64,000 nucleotides of DNA. Source: Flaccisagitta enflata. Taxonomy: Eukaryota > Chaetognatha > Sagittoidea > Aphragmophora. A program made the translations under genes and the position numbers. The stretch lies in contig OZ231128.1 in the NCBI GenBank assembly GCA_965153355.1, positions 40,982,001 to 41,046,000 on the forward strand, in the 5' to 3' direction. Under the pieces are notes generated by a model. That model was not told the origin of the DNA and did not search any database. It saw only the letters and a program-made list of their open reading frames with translations. This document shows, in pieces, positions 11,830 through 26,185 of this stretch; within the stretch, counting starts at the first letter, position 1, and every line of letters begins with the position of its first letter.

Positions 11830-13300
11830 GAGAGAGAGAGAGAAGGAAAGAGAGAGAAAGAAAGAGCTCGAGAAAGAGGGAGAGAAAGAAGGAGAGAGAA
11901 AGAAGGAGAGAGAGAGAAAGGAGAGAGAAAGAAGGATAGAGAAAGAAAGAGAGAGAAAGAAGGAGAGAGAAAGAAGGAGAGAGAAAGAAAGAGAGAGAGA
12001 TCTAGAGAGCACGAGAGTAAAATAGTCAGCAGTACCCGTGCCCTGCCCAGGTAAGCTGTGCTTGAATTTGAGAGGGAAGCAGGGCAGCGGCCGCGGCCCC
12101 AAAGGGGTCGATGATCTATGCTTTCTCCTCCTCCTCCATCTCTCCCCCTGAAATCCGTGTCTCAAGGCCCAAATTCCTGTTGCCAGGCCCAAATCCCAAT
12201 CTTGAGGCCCAAATCCAAGTCTGGAGGCCCAAATCTTAACTTCAAGGCCAAAATCCTAGCCTAGAGGCCAAGATCACAGCCTTGAGGCTCAAATCTCAGC
12301 CTTGAGGTCGGGATCTGGGTCTCTTGGCTTGGATTTTGAACTTTAGACTGAGAATTGGGCTTCATTGCTGGGATCTCGGCCTCGCAAGCTAGGATTTCGG
12401 CCTTGAAGCTAGGTTTTGGGCCTTTTAGGCTGGGATTTGGGCTTCCAGACGGGGATTTAGGCCATGAAACTGGAATTAACCTCAAGACTGTGATTTCAGG
12501 GGGGGGGGAACATAGGGGAGGGAGAAAGAGAAAATTCCCATTATGTGTGAAAGCATAGGTCATCGACCCCTCAGGAGCCGCTGCCAAAAAGGAGGTGTGA
12601 CTTGAATGGTTTCTGGCACCAGGTTATTCTCTACCCACTGCCCAGCGTCTTCATAGAATTCAATGTTTGCCCACTTTTGAGAAGGAAGCCGACTTTCAAT
12701 GCGAAATAGCCAAGGAAACCTACTATCCCAAAGCTGTACTTTAATTGCTCTACCCGCCCAACCCCCTTTTCCGTCAACTTATATCATCCCCTTCCCCATT
12801 CCTCGCCTGCGCCACATTCACCTAAGGATTTGCGAGACCTCTCCGGTGGTTCTCGGTTTGAGAAGCAATTTGCTTTGCCCTCGAACCATCCGAAGCCAAT
12901 CAACGTTGGCGCCGTCCAGCGCCGTCTCATCCGTCAACACGCGTTCGCCATCGGGAAGCAGGCCACGGAAAAATGACAAATCTGAATCAGTGAGTTGGCT
13001 GAATGGACCGCGACGAACGGACGGATAACGCTCGCTGGTTAATGTTACTTCCGGTTTCGTCGAAAAGTCGCGTTTTCCTAGGATCAAGATTAACGTTGAC
13101 GAGTGGGAGGAAGTCCAATTCCGTGAGTATGAGAAAGGGGCGCCTTGATATCGCCGAAGAGGGAATTTTGACGAAGAACCCGCCTTGGCCAAACAGCGGG
13201 CGTGTGACGCTATCATAGGCACAGTTTTTTCGATGAAGCGATTCCCGGCCATATCAACGTACAAGAAGGATAACGGGCATAAAAATAATTTACGGTCCAA
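9221..13300 (-). CDS. D2HGDH: D-2-hydroxyglutarate dehydrogenase, mitochondrial
   Basis: Seven exons (minus): 12822-13300, 11598-11735, 11299-11486, 11014-11210, 10751-10928, 10156-10408, 9221-9488. All junctions are GT/AG and phase-consistent, giving 566 codons plus stop; the human protein is a little shorter. FAD-linked oxidase of the PCMH-type family, oxidising D-2-hydroxyglutarate to 2-oxoglutarate in mitochondria. The FAD-binding half shows [49 protein letters not shown] and [12 protein letters not shown]. The C-terminal half shows the metal/substrate motifs [12 protein letters not shown] and [11 protein letters not shown], ending [10 protein letters not shown]. These features separate it from D-lactate dehydrogenase. 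The basic, Ser-rich N-terminus suits a mitochondrial presequence. Met at 13300 is the first start; Met at 13252 is an alternative. Intron 1 contains a GA-rich tract and inverted-repeat element E3. Confidence 0.94.
9790..9905 (+). repeat. Palindrome-triplet element, copy B2, left end decayed
   Basis: Shares the GTCCGTTGGTCGGTCTGTCTG core, the GCATTCGTTCGACGATC block and the third word GTCGCACCT (9877-9885) with copy B3 at 59749. The 18-nt hairpin at its left end is unrecognisable. It lies in D2HGDH intron 6. Confidence 0.6.
10526..10716 (+). repeat. Palindrome-triplet element, copy A3
   Basis: Best-preserved A copy: perfect palindrome AGTCGCGTGCACGCGACT (10526-10543), (GGTC)n, a GCTCCTGCCCAAATGGTCTG core, the third copy GCACGCGACT (10680-10689), then GTGTATCCGGCCTTGTTTTT. 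It sits in D2HGDH intron 5, directly downstream of the exon 5 donor. Confidence 0.85.
11780..12005 (+). repeat. Purine-rich GA/GAAA tract
   Basis: About 225 bp of (GA)n and GAAAGA units in D2HGDH intron 1. ORFs on both strands here are low-complexity artefacts. Confidence 0.95.
12082..12585. mobile_element. Inverted-repeat element E3 with internal minisatellite
   Basis: The left end GGGCAGCGGCCGCGGCCCC (12082) with GGGTCGATGATCTATGCTTTC is mirrored by GAAAGCATAGGTCATCGACC and GGAGCCGCTGCC (to 12585). The interior is a degenerate ~22-bp repeat with GGCCCAAATCC or GGCTGGGATTT words that changes polarity near 12300. It is inserted in D2HGDH intron 1. Confidence 0.7.
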
Positions 13301-13668
13301 AAATCAATAGATAGTTCGTCGATCCCTTCATCGAGACAACCAGATGTTGCATGATGGGGGGTCTGGTCTGATGACGTCGCTCCCAAGCTGCTGGTTTAGG
13401 ACTAAATAGTCATTGACTATAGATGCGAACAAGTCTGGATAGAAAATGGACAGCATTATGACAGATCCCCCAGTTTAATAACCTAAGCAATTAATGAAAC
13501 GAAATGTGGCAACAAGCAGGTTCAACAACTTGGAGCTGGAATTTCCTACGTAGTCTACATTAGTGTACTGCAATAGTCGCTACGGTCTAAGGCTCATGTG
13601 ATTTCGTTGGTTTGTTTGTTTTTTTCCATGGATGTTGATTGGCAATTCCGGTTTTGACGTCAATAATG

Positions 13669-17223
<3,555 letters not shown>

Positions 17224-17816
17224 GGCGAAGATTTTGCTTTGGGTTTATGCTTATGTTTTTACTGTTTTTTTTTTCTAGGTTTTTATTTAACGACTTTTTC
17301 TAATGACTAGAAGAGTTGCGCCTTGGGATCAACTGAGTCACCAAACTGCACTTTCAGATCCATAAAACGTTTGATGGCGAGAGTGTCGCCATGGTTCTGA
17401 TCCGACTATTCTCACTATTGGGCAGGTGTTAACTATACTACCCTTCTCCGAGTGGCGAGTGGCGAGTGGCGAGTGGCAAATTTTTTTTTCTTTGGTTTTC
17501 TCTTTCCCCACTCCTGAATCTTAGTCAATTAATGCATAAAACAGTGTAAATGAAAGTATTGCGCGCCTCCTATAGGGAACGCGACGAGTGGGGAGTGGGA
17601 AATACAAAAACATTCAAAAATAGAGAATGGCGAGTGGCGAGTGGCGAGTGGCGAGTGGCGAGTGGCGAGTGGCGATTTTTTTTTCTTTGGTTTTCTCTTT
17701 CCCCACTCCTGAATCTTTGTTAATTAATACAAAAAACAGTGTAAATGAAAGTACCGCGCGCCTCCTATAGGGAACGCGACGAGTGGGGAGTGGGAAATAC
17801 AAAAACAGTCAAAAAT

Positions 17817-18590
17817 AGGGTAAGGGCTAGGGTTGAGTTTAGGGTTAGGGCTAGGGTTGAGTTTAGGGTTAGGGCTAGGGTTGAGTTTAGGGTTAGGGCT
17901 AGGGTTGAGTTTAGGGTTAGGTAGCTGAGGTTGAGTTAGGGTTGAGTTTAGGTTGAAGGTTGAGTTTAGGGTTAGCTAGGGTTGAGTTTAGGGTTAGGGC
18001 TAGCGTTGAGTTTAGGGTTAGGGCTAGTTGAGTTTAGGTTAGGGCTAGGTTGAGTTTAGGGTTAAGGACAGGTTGATTTAGGGTTAAGGACCGTTGAGTT
18101 AAGTTAAGGACCGGGTTGAGTTTAAGGTCAGGGACAAGTTGAGTTAGGGTTAGGACAGGTTGAATTGAGTTAGGAGACAGGTTGAGTTAGGTTAGGACAG
18201 TTGAGTTTAGGGTTAGGGACGGGTTGAGTTTAGGGTTAGGACCGGTTGAGTTTAGGGTTAGGACTGGGTTGAGTTTAGGTTAGGACTGGGTTGAGTTTAG
18301 GGTTGAGACCAGTTGAGTTTAGGTTAAGACAGGTTGAGTTTAGGGTGGGACTGGTTGAGTTTAGGGTTAGGGACAAGTTGAAGTTTAGGTTAGGGACCGG
18401 TTGAGTTAGGGTTAGGGACGGGTTGATTGAGTTAAGGACGGGTTGATTTAGGTTAGGACGAGTTGGGGTTACTGAGGGTGAGTTTGAGTTAGGGACCGGG
18501 TTGAGTTTAGGGTTAGGGACCAAGTTGAGTTTAGGGTTAGGGACCGGGTTGAGTTTAGGGTTAGGGACCGGGTTGAGTTAAAGCTAGAGA
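17817..18590 (+). repeat. TTAGGG-containing minisatellite, G strand
   Basis: Degenerate units of GGTTGAGTTTAGGGTTAGGG with GACCGG spacers, ~24 bp. Telomere-like hexamers occur inside a longer unit. It is flanked on both sides by other DNA, so it is not a chromosome end. Confidence 0.9.
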
Positions 18591-18786
18591 ATACAAATCA
18601 GAGCGTTTGCGTGATATTTCAATCATTCTGCATACCTTGGAGACGGCGAGTGGATTGAATTTCGGAATAAGTGTCCTTGAGTACAACAACTTTGTCAATT
18701 TGGCAAATCACTTTTTGTTTCCGGCTGGGATCTTGCAAAACACGCAGTCTGGAGTTAAGGGTTCGGGACTGGGCCAAGTTTAACTA

Positions 18787-19230
18787 TGAAAAGTTAAAAA
18801 ACTTTGCCGAAGGCAAAGTTTTTTATTTCCTTTGATGTGACATATGACCTGTGGAAAGACTTAGCTTTGCCTTCGGCAAAGTTGAAAAATTTTGCTTCAA
18901 CTCGATTAGCAACATACATTCAAACAACCCAAACCTTAAACACTCAACCCTTACTATACCTTAATTCAATCCTAACCAACTCTAACTGGGTTGATTTTTA
19001 GAGTTGAGATGTTAGTATATATCTTGTTGATCAAGTTCATTTTTGGGTAAAGACAAGTTTTTTCACCTTTGCCGAAGGCAAACCGAATTTTTCCACTTGG
19101 AAAAAGCATGTTTTTTTTAAGGCAAAGTCAGCAAAATTAAAAATGTTGCTTTGCCTTCGGCAAAGGTAAAAAATATCACACCAGCAAAAGTAAAAAACTT
19201 TGCCTTCGGCAAAGTTTTTTAACTTTTTAA
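18787..19230. repeat. Cluster of five 17-nt CTTTGCC-palindromes
   Basis: CTTTGCCGAAGGCAAAG or its loop-inverted form CTTTGCCTTCGGCAAAG occurs at 18802-18818, 18865-18881, 19067-19082 (one base short), 19149-19165 and 19198-19214. The two outer pairs are themselves inverted relative to each other. The cluster forms the centre of the surrounding large palindrome. Confidence 0.85.
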
Positions 19231-19256
19231 GCCAACTTTTTTTGAAATGTGGTTCC

Positions 19257-20668
19257 ATACCCTAAATTCAACCCGGTCCCTAACCCTAAGCTCAGCCGGT
19301 CTCCTGGCCCGCTAAACTCGGTCCCTGGCCTAAAGTCTCAGCCGGTCCTGGCCTCGCTCAGCCGGTCCCAAAACTGCGGTCCTGGCCTAACCTAGCCTGT
19401 GGCCGGTCCCTAAAAATCAGCCGGTCCCTAACCTAAAGCTCAGCGGTCTAACCCTAGCCCGGTCCCTAACCTAAACTCAACCCGGTCCCTAAAACTCAGC
19501 CGGTCCTAACCTAAACTCAACCGGTCCCTGGCCTGGCTCCCGGTCTAGCCTAACTCAGCCGGTCCTAACCAAAGCTCAACCGGTCCCTAACCTAAACTCA
19601 GCCGGTCCCTAACCTAAACTCAACCGGTCCCTGCCAAAACTCAGCCGGTCCCTAACCCAAAGCTCAGCGGTCCTAACCTAAACTCAGCCGGTCCTAACCC
19701 TAAACTCAGCCGGTCCCTAACCTAAACTCAACCCGGTCCTAACCTAAACTCAGCGGTCCTAACCTAAACTCAGCGGTCCTAGCCCTCGCTCAACCCGGTC
19801 CCTAACCTAAACTCACCCCGGTCCTAACCTAAACTCAGCAGTCCTAACCTAAACTCAACCGGTCCCTAACCTAAACTCAGCCCGGTCCCTTAAACTCAGC
19901 CCGGTCCCTCCCTTACCGCTCCGGTCCCTAACCTCAACCCGGTCCCTAACCTAAACTCAGCCCAGTCCTAACCTAAACTCAGCCCGGTCCCTAACCTAAG
20001 CTCAGCCCGGTCCTAACCTAAGCTCAGCCGGTCCCTAACCTCGCTCAGCCGGTCCTAACCTAAACTCAGCCGGTCCTAGCCTCGCTCAACCCGGTCCCTA
20101 ACCTAAACTCAACCGGTCCCTAACCCTAAACTCAGCCGGTCCTAACCTAAACTCAGCCGGTCCCTAACCTAAACTCAGCCGGTCCTAACCTCGCTCAACG
20201 GTCCCTACCCTAAACTCAGCCGGTTCCTAACCTAAACTCAACCGGTCCCTAACCCTCTCACCCGGTCCTAACCTAAACTCAGCCCGGTCCCTAACCTAAA
20301 CTCAGCCGGTCCCTAACCCCTAAACTCAACGGTCTCTAACCTAAACTCAGCGGTCCTAACCCTAAACTCAGCGGTCCCTAACCTAAACTCAGCCGGTCCC
20401 TAACCTAAGCTCAGCCGGTCCCTAACCTAGACTCAGCCCGGTCCCTAACCTAAACTCAACCGGTCCTAACCTGAACTCAGCCGGTCCCTAACCTTAAACT
20501 CAGCCCGGTCCTAACCTAAGCTCAGCCCGGTCCTAACCTAAACTCAGGTCCCTAACCTAAACTCAACCCGGTCCCTAACCCTAAACTCAACCCGGTCCCT
20601 AACCCTAAACTCAACCCGGTCCCTAACCCTAAACTCAACCCGGTCCCTAACCCTAAACTCAACCCGGT
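19257..20668 (+). repeat. TTAGGG-like minisatellite, C strand, ~24-bp unit
   Basis: Tandem GGTCCCTAACC + CTAAACTCAACCC, about 60 units. The last units (20540-20668) are perfect, while earlier units carry many one-base losses and CCTGG or CTCGCT substitutions. This is the inverted counterpart of 17817-18590. Confidence 0.9.
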
Positions 20669-20841
20669 TTCTGTATTTTTGAGTGTTTTTGTTTTTCCCA
20701 CTCCCCACTCGTCGCGTTCCCTATAGGAGACGCGCGATACTTTCATTTACACTGTTTTTGGCATTTATTGAAAATGATTGAGGAGTTGGGAAAGAGAAAA
20801 CCAAAAAAAATCACTTGCCACTCGCCACTCCCCACTCCTAA

Positions 20842-21805
20842 ACACAGAAAACTTAATTTTCCTCAGTTCTTGATGGCCTTTAAGGGGTGACTTAATTCAT
20901 ATACAATTTAGGAAACAAATAGTCTGACCCTCTTTAAATGTATCTGGACATACTTCACTAACCAATCAATAAGGGACCTCCTCTCTAACATGAATAGTTT
21001 GGACACAAGAGATCAACAAAAAGTTTATGTTCTCCAAGACCATTTGGTTTAGCCTATGGGGTACTATCTACCCTATGGTCATTTTCTAATGCCTCTTTCT
21101 ACACCAGGGAAAGGACGCAAATTATGACTAAGATTGGAACTACACAGAGTCAGCCAAAGCAGATTGATAGACCACAGCTATGTGCTCCAAAGGTGTCCAT
21201 TGACAGCTCAAGTCAGTTTAAATCGGCATTTTGATGAAGTTAAAACATCTATATCACATCTGGTCTTTCTCCTGCCTGGCTAACTAAACCGGAAGTAAAC
21301 AGAGCTAACTTATTCATAGAGCAACAAGCCCATCCCGCCAACTCAATGCGTCAGCTGCAAGATTTGAGCACAGGTGTAACAGGTGTTACAGACACATATG
21401 GACTGACAGATGCACATACCCTCTTCTAGAGATGCAAAAACGCATCCAAAAATACTCCTACAACTGACTTACACATTTATATAACACATAAACAACACGC
21501 TGACATGCATGATTTGAATGACAGGTTTTTATTTGCCAAATTCGGGACAAAACTATGTGTATTTATTGTTGAATTTTCACAAGATCATAAAATGTTGATA
21601 ATGGTTCATTAGAAAACAAGGCCAGATACACATCAACCGCAGTCGCATGTAAGTGGGCAGAGGCTGTATTTGAGATGACAACAGCATTTGGGCAGCAGTA
21701 GTGAGGCCAAAGACAACAAAAACATAAAGAAATGATGGATGGACAGACAAAGCCGGGAGCAAAGTAGCGTAAAACAGAACATTTGTAAAAAAAAAGTAAA
21801 AGCAA
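20842..21805. other. Intergenic stretch, nothing recognised
   Basis: No exon, repeat array or known motif recognised. The minus-strand open frames at 21563-21894 are composition-biased and overlap one another. Confidence 0.35.
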
Positions 21806-22961
21806 CAGTAGATCTCGTCTAGACTTGAGATGACAGGGCAAGCACTGTGGAAAAATAAATAAAGTAAGGGGAGTAATTTGGAATATAGACTCATATTAGG
21901 ATGCTATATTCCCCATAATAGCTGGTTGCCATGGAAACACATTTTCATGTTGTCTCACTAGAATATCAATATTTTGAGAGGTTTCTTGAGGGAACATGGC
22001 TCAAAATCAAATTTGCTACAACTTTCTCACATCATGTTCTCTATCACCTGTTTAGCTGTTGCTATGGAGCGTATCCTTGTGTGACAACCCTGTGATGCTC
22101 CCTAGCAACCGCTAAACAAGCAGCATTCTTACAGAACACATTGTACAAAAGTTATAGCAAATTTGATTTTTAAACAATGTTCTTTCAAAAAATCTCTTAA
22201 AATGTTGATATTTTAGCGAGAATGCATGGAAATTTCTTTCTATGGCATCCAACTACAGTACGATTAGAGCAAAGACAACCAAGACTGGAGGGTAGATTTT
22301 ATGTATTCTTATTTCATTTGATTCATAAAAAGATTAAGATTTATGTTAATTAAATTTTGCTCTATTGCTTGAATATTGTAGTTTTTTTCATTCTTCAACT
22401 TATGACTTGAGTTCATCAGGACTTCATTTTTCAATGTTTTAAGCTAGCTCATTGGATTAGGCTAAAAATTTTATATAATTTAGAAAAAAAATCAGCTCAA
22501 TAGGACCATTTTTACAGGTTTTACAGCTATTTTTCAAAAAGAACAATTAGGTAAATTAATATCTGGGTAAAGCTTAAAATAAGCATAAAACCTGTAAAAA
22601 TGGTCCGATAGAACTGATTTCTTTTCTTCTATATTATAGAAAATTTTCTGCTCGATCTGTTGAGCTAGCTTAGAACATTGAAAAATGAAGTCTTGATAAA
22701 GTCAATGCACAAGTTAAAAAATAAAAAAAAACCAATATGTTCAAGCAATAAAGCAACTGTTAATTAGCATAGATCTCAATTTTCTTATATATATCAAATG
22801 AAATTAAGATACTTAGAATCTATCCTCCAGTCTAGGTCGTCTTTGCTCCAATCATACTGTATCATGGGCAGTAAAGCATTCTTTTACATTCACTCCCCTA
22901 GCTTCAATTGTCTTTCAACAATGCTTGCCCCCGTAATCTCTTGTCTAGACAAGATCTACTG
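21806..22961. mobile_element. Nested palindromic MITEs with CAGTA ends
   Basis: The outer termini CAGTAGATCTCGTCTAGACTT (21806) and its inverted partner ending CTACTG (22961) match the family at 47835. A second inverted-repeat element is nested at about 22256-22861. Its ends are CAGTACGATTAGAGCAAAGAC and GTCTTTGCTCCAATCATACTG, flanked by TA. The inner arms also fold: CCTGTAAAAATGGTCC near 22590-22606 pairs with its complement near 22500. TA flanks and CAGT termini resemble Tc1/mariner-derived MITEs. No transposase is seen. Confidence 0.65.
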
Positions 22962-22973
22962 TAATTGCATCAC

Positions 22974-23127
22974 AAGCGAAGTCCCAATTTATCAAGGCCG
23001 GCACCGCGATAAACGCTGCCAAAACATCCACCGGAAGTCCTTCGCCATGTAAGTTTTCCAGTTTTGTCCATGCAACCTCGTTCAAAAGTTGATTCATTCC
23101 TCCACTTTTCTTCCTCCATCTGTTAGA
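22974..23127 (-). other. Possible isolated exon, unrecognised
   Basis: A minus-strand open segment begins just after a TCTAACAG acceptor-like site. It encodes a normal-composition peptide (WRKKSGGMNQLLNEVAWTKL, then a hydrophobic LPVDVLAAFIAVP segment) with a GTAG-type donor near 22964. I do not recognise it. It could be an exon of an unseen gene or a chance frame. Confidence 0.2.
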
Positions 23128-23283
23128 TAAAACAGTTGAATATAAAGAAGTGTTGTTTAAAAGTAAATTATGATAACTTTCATAAGGCACACAAAATTTC
23201 TAACATGCGATATACAAGAGATGACTATCTCTCTCTCAATCTCTCTCTCTGTTAGTCTGCCTCTCTGTCTGTCCGTCTCTCTC

Positions 23284-23441
<158 letters not shown>

Positions 23442-23974
23442 CCTGAATCGCCTAGGAAGTTGTACTTATGACGGCAAATTTTGGAAGGAAAATCAAGCGT
23501 TTCACCATACCTTCTGCATCAGTATCAGGAAAATAATGGTACCCAAATGTTTTTTAGAAGACAAATTGTCTCTAGAGACACTTTGTGTATATATTTTTTT
23601 CATATTCTGACCTCAAAAGTAATTCTAGCTATGCAATTTACATAAAAATAGACAAGAAAATCAAGGTCTTTGGTGAAATCGTGTTTACATTTTTTTATTA
23701 TTGCCTGCGGTTGAAATTATATTACTCTCTAATGAAGGGAAATTTTGCATTTTCAAAAACATAGTTCTCTCTGTAAATGATTTTCAAGGAGAACTATGTT
23801 TTTCGTTTTTTCATTTTTCCATTTTCTATGCAAATTTATGATTTCAACGGGCCCTTGGTCACTAACCAAAACAGAAATTCTTAATAATTTGCAGTAAATT
23901 TTCTTCTTTAATTTCATCTTTATTAGGTAATTTTTTGTTGTTAAGTGCAAATCATGCAAAAAAAAATCTATCTT

Positions 23975-23978
<4 letters not shown>

Positions 23979-24070
<92 letters not shown>
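23979..24070 (+). repeat. CT dinucleotide tract
   Basis: About 46 CT units with one TTTCT interruption. Confidence 0.97.
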
Positions 24071-24324
24071 AATCTTTTCCATTGTAAGCCTTTACCAGTC
24101 TGCAGAATGAGTGAGAGCATTGTCTTTGTCCTGATTGTTGGTGTCGTCGCAAGCCCAAGGAAAGGAAAACATGTAGAGCTGCAAGCGGGGTGATGTTTCT
24201 GAGGGGTCGGAGGATTGGGTCAACTAAGGTCATAAAAGGAACATTCATTCTAAGGTTAAATCCCGCTGTAACGATTATCAGCGGAATGAATGTTACATCC
24301 AATGCAGTGAATCAAAAAAATGCT

Positions 24325-24576
<252 letters not shown>

Positions 24577-24599
24577 GAAAAACATGCAGGAGAGTGATA

Positions 24600-25430
24600 G
24601 GAGATGCACATAACGAGTATGAAACTACTGGAATGTGTCGTCATGCTTCTATTGAGTAGGAACCTTAGCGAAGCTGTGACGTTGACGAGGTGTCCAACTT
24701 TTTGCAGGTGCCCAATGTTGTCGTTATTGAATCGAGTTACGCGTCTGCAGTTAGTTTCACTTCCCTAATAGGAAGTCGTGTTGATGAGGTGTCCTCCTCA
24801 TAAAGATGGATTCTAATCATTCACTCGGGAGACGAAAAAAAAACCTTACAGAAAAGAAATGTTTCTGTGTACTAAGTAAAAAATGTCCAAACACTAGTTC
24901 TATGGTGGCCTAAGGGATCTCCATGGAGACTTGTTGTTTACAAACAGTGTGACTCGGTTCATTGCTAACACAAAGATATTCATTACTCCATGAGAATCAT
25001 TACGTAAACTGCAACAGTTGGAACCGCTAAACTTTTGCGGGTATTTATTCCTAAACGGCTCTTACCAGCAGGCTGATACTTATGCTGTAAACAAGGGGTG
25101 TAGTAATCTTGCTTTTTACAGCCTCATTTTTATCTCGATGCTTTTACAGTGAAACTCGGTTATTCCGTACTTCTGAATGATTCTGTGCTGTACATGAATT
25201 GTAATGGACACTTACATGACATCTGTCACAAAACAATTTTTTTAACATAAACCGTGGCTTATAAAGGATAGTTTTTTTTTGTATAAACACAAAAAACATA
25301 TTTGATCATGGATTGACGTTTGACACAACTTGAATATGCCCCCCACATCATCTTTAATATTTATTGATATATGATGCTATGACGCTATATGATGATATTC
25401 ACTCCTTAAGGTAATATCGATGAGATATTT
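24600..25430. other. Intergenic stretch, nothing recognised
   Basis: No gene or repeat array recognised between the CA tract and the next GAGTGGC block. Confidence 0.35.
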
Positions 25431-25934
25431 GTATTTTTGAGTGTTTGTGTATTTCCCACTCCCCACTCGTCGCGTTCCCTATAGGAGACGCGCGATACTT
25501 TCATTTACACTGTTTTTGGCATTTATTGAAAAAGATTCAAGAGTGGGGGGAAGAGAAAACCAAAAAAAACCATTTGCCACTCCCCACTCGCTTGCCACTC
25601 GCCACTCGCTTCCCACTCGCCACTCGCTTCCCACTCGCCACTCGCTTCCCACTCGCTTCCCACTCGCTTCCCACTCGCTTCCCACTCGCTTCCCACTCGC
25701 TTCCCACTCGCTTCCCACTCGCCACTCCTGGGGAGTAAGGGGGACGGGGTAGAGGGGCCATTGATCCTGTTCATGGTCTCTTGCGCGCATATACACTGAA
25801 AAAAAACAAGTTGCAACATTGTTTCTATTGTTCCTTTTCCCCACTAGCTTCTTGCCACTCGCCACTCGCCACTCGCCACTCGGCACTCGCCACTCGGCGA
25901 GAAGGGTTGTATTGTTAACATCTGCCCACTATTG
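25431..25934 (-). mobile_element. Second GAGTGGC/GCGCGC element, inverted
   Basis: Contains the CCCACTCCCCACTCGTCGCG + TATAGGAGACGCGCG block, then long (CTTCCCACTCGC)n and (CACTCGC)n arrays (25566-25730, 25850-25895). It ends in a ~44-bp segment (25891-25934) that is the inverted copy of 17415-17459 (CTATTGGGCAGGTGTTAAC side). All minus-strand frames through the array are open because the unit is stop-free. Confidence 0.65.
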
Positions 25935-26185
25935 TTTTAAACCTGATAATGAAACAAAGCAAATTGATAACGGCACAAAGGATGAAATCATGAATTACGA
26001 CGATCTTCGAGTGTATCACTGGTAACGACATATGATATAGGATGGCTTTTTGAAATACACGGTACAAAAACGAGAACTGGATCTAGAATTAGCTAATAAC
26101 AACCATCTCGTCAATAAGCGATCAATATCTAGATCATTGGAAGACGTAGCCTCAGTACCAATCGGAATCCCCATTCCTTCAATCG

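Larger units (their letters stand above)
17415..20841. mobile_element. Large inverted structure: GAGTGGC repeats, GCGCGCCTCC block, TTAGGG-like satellite
   Basis: Outer block 17449-17816 holds (CGAGTGG)n and two ~180-bp copies containing CCCCACTCCTGAATCTT and GCGCGCCTCCTATAGGGAAC. It is followed by a G-strand satellite (17817-18590). A central ~650 bp of short palindromes follows, then a C-strand satellite (19257-20668) and an inverted outer block (20669-20841: GTTCCCTATAGGAGACGCGCG and so on). The whole is therefore a ~3.4-kb imperfect palindrome. No coding sequence is seen. A third copy of the outer block is at 25431-25735. Confidence 0.65.

Noticed and set aside
11626-12192. 188-codon Ser/Leu-rich minus frame
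   Set aside because: A GA/CT tract in D2HGDH intron 1. Only its tail overlaps exon 2.
17817-20668. Chromosome end with telomere repeat
   Set aside because: TTAGGG words sit inside a ~24-bp unit, occur in both orientations, and have host genes on each side.
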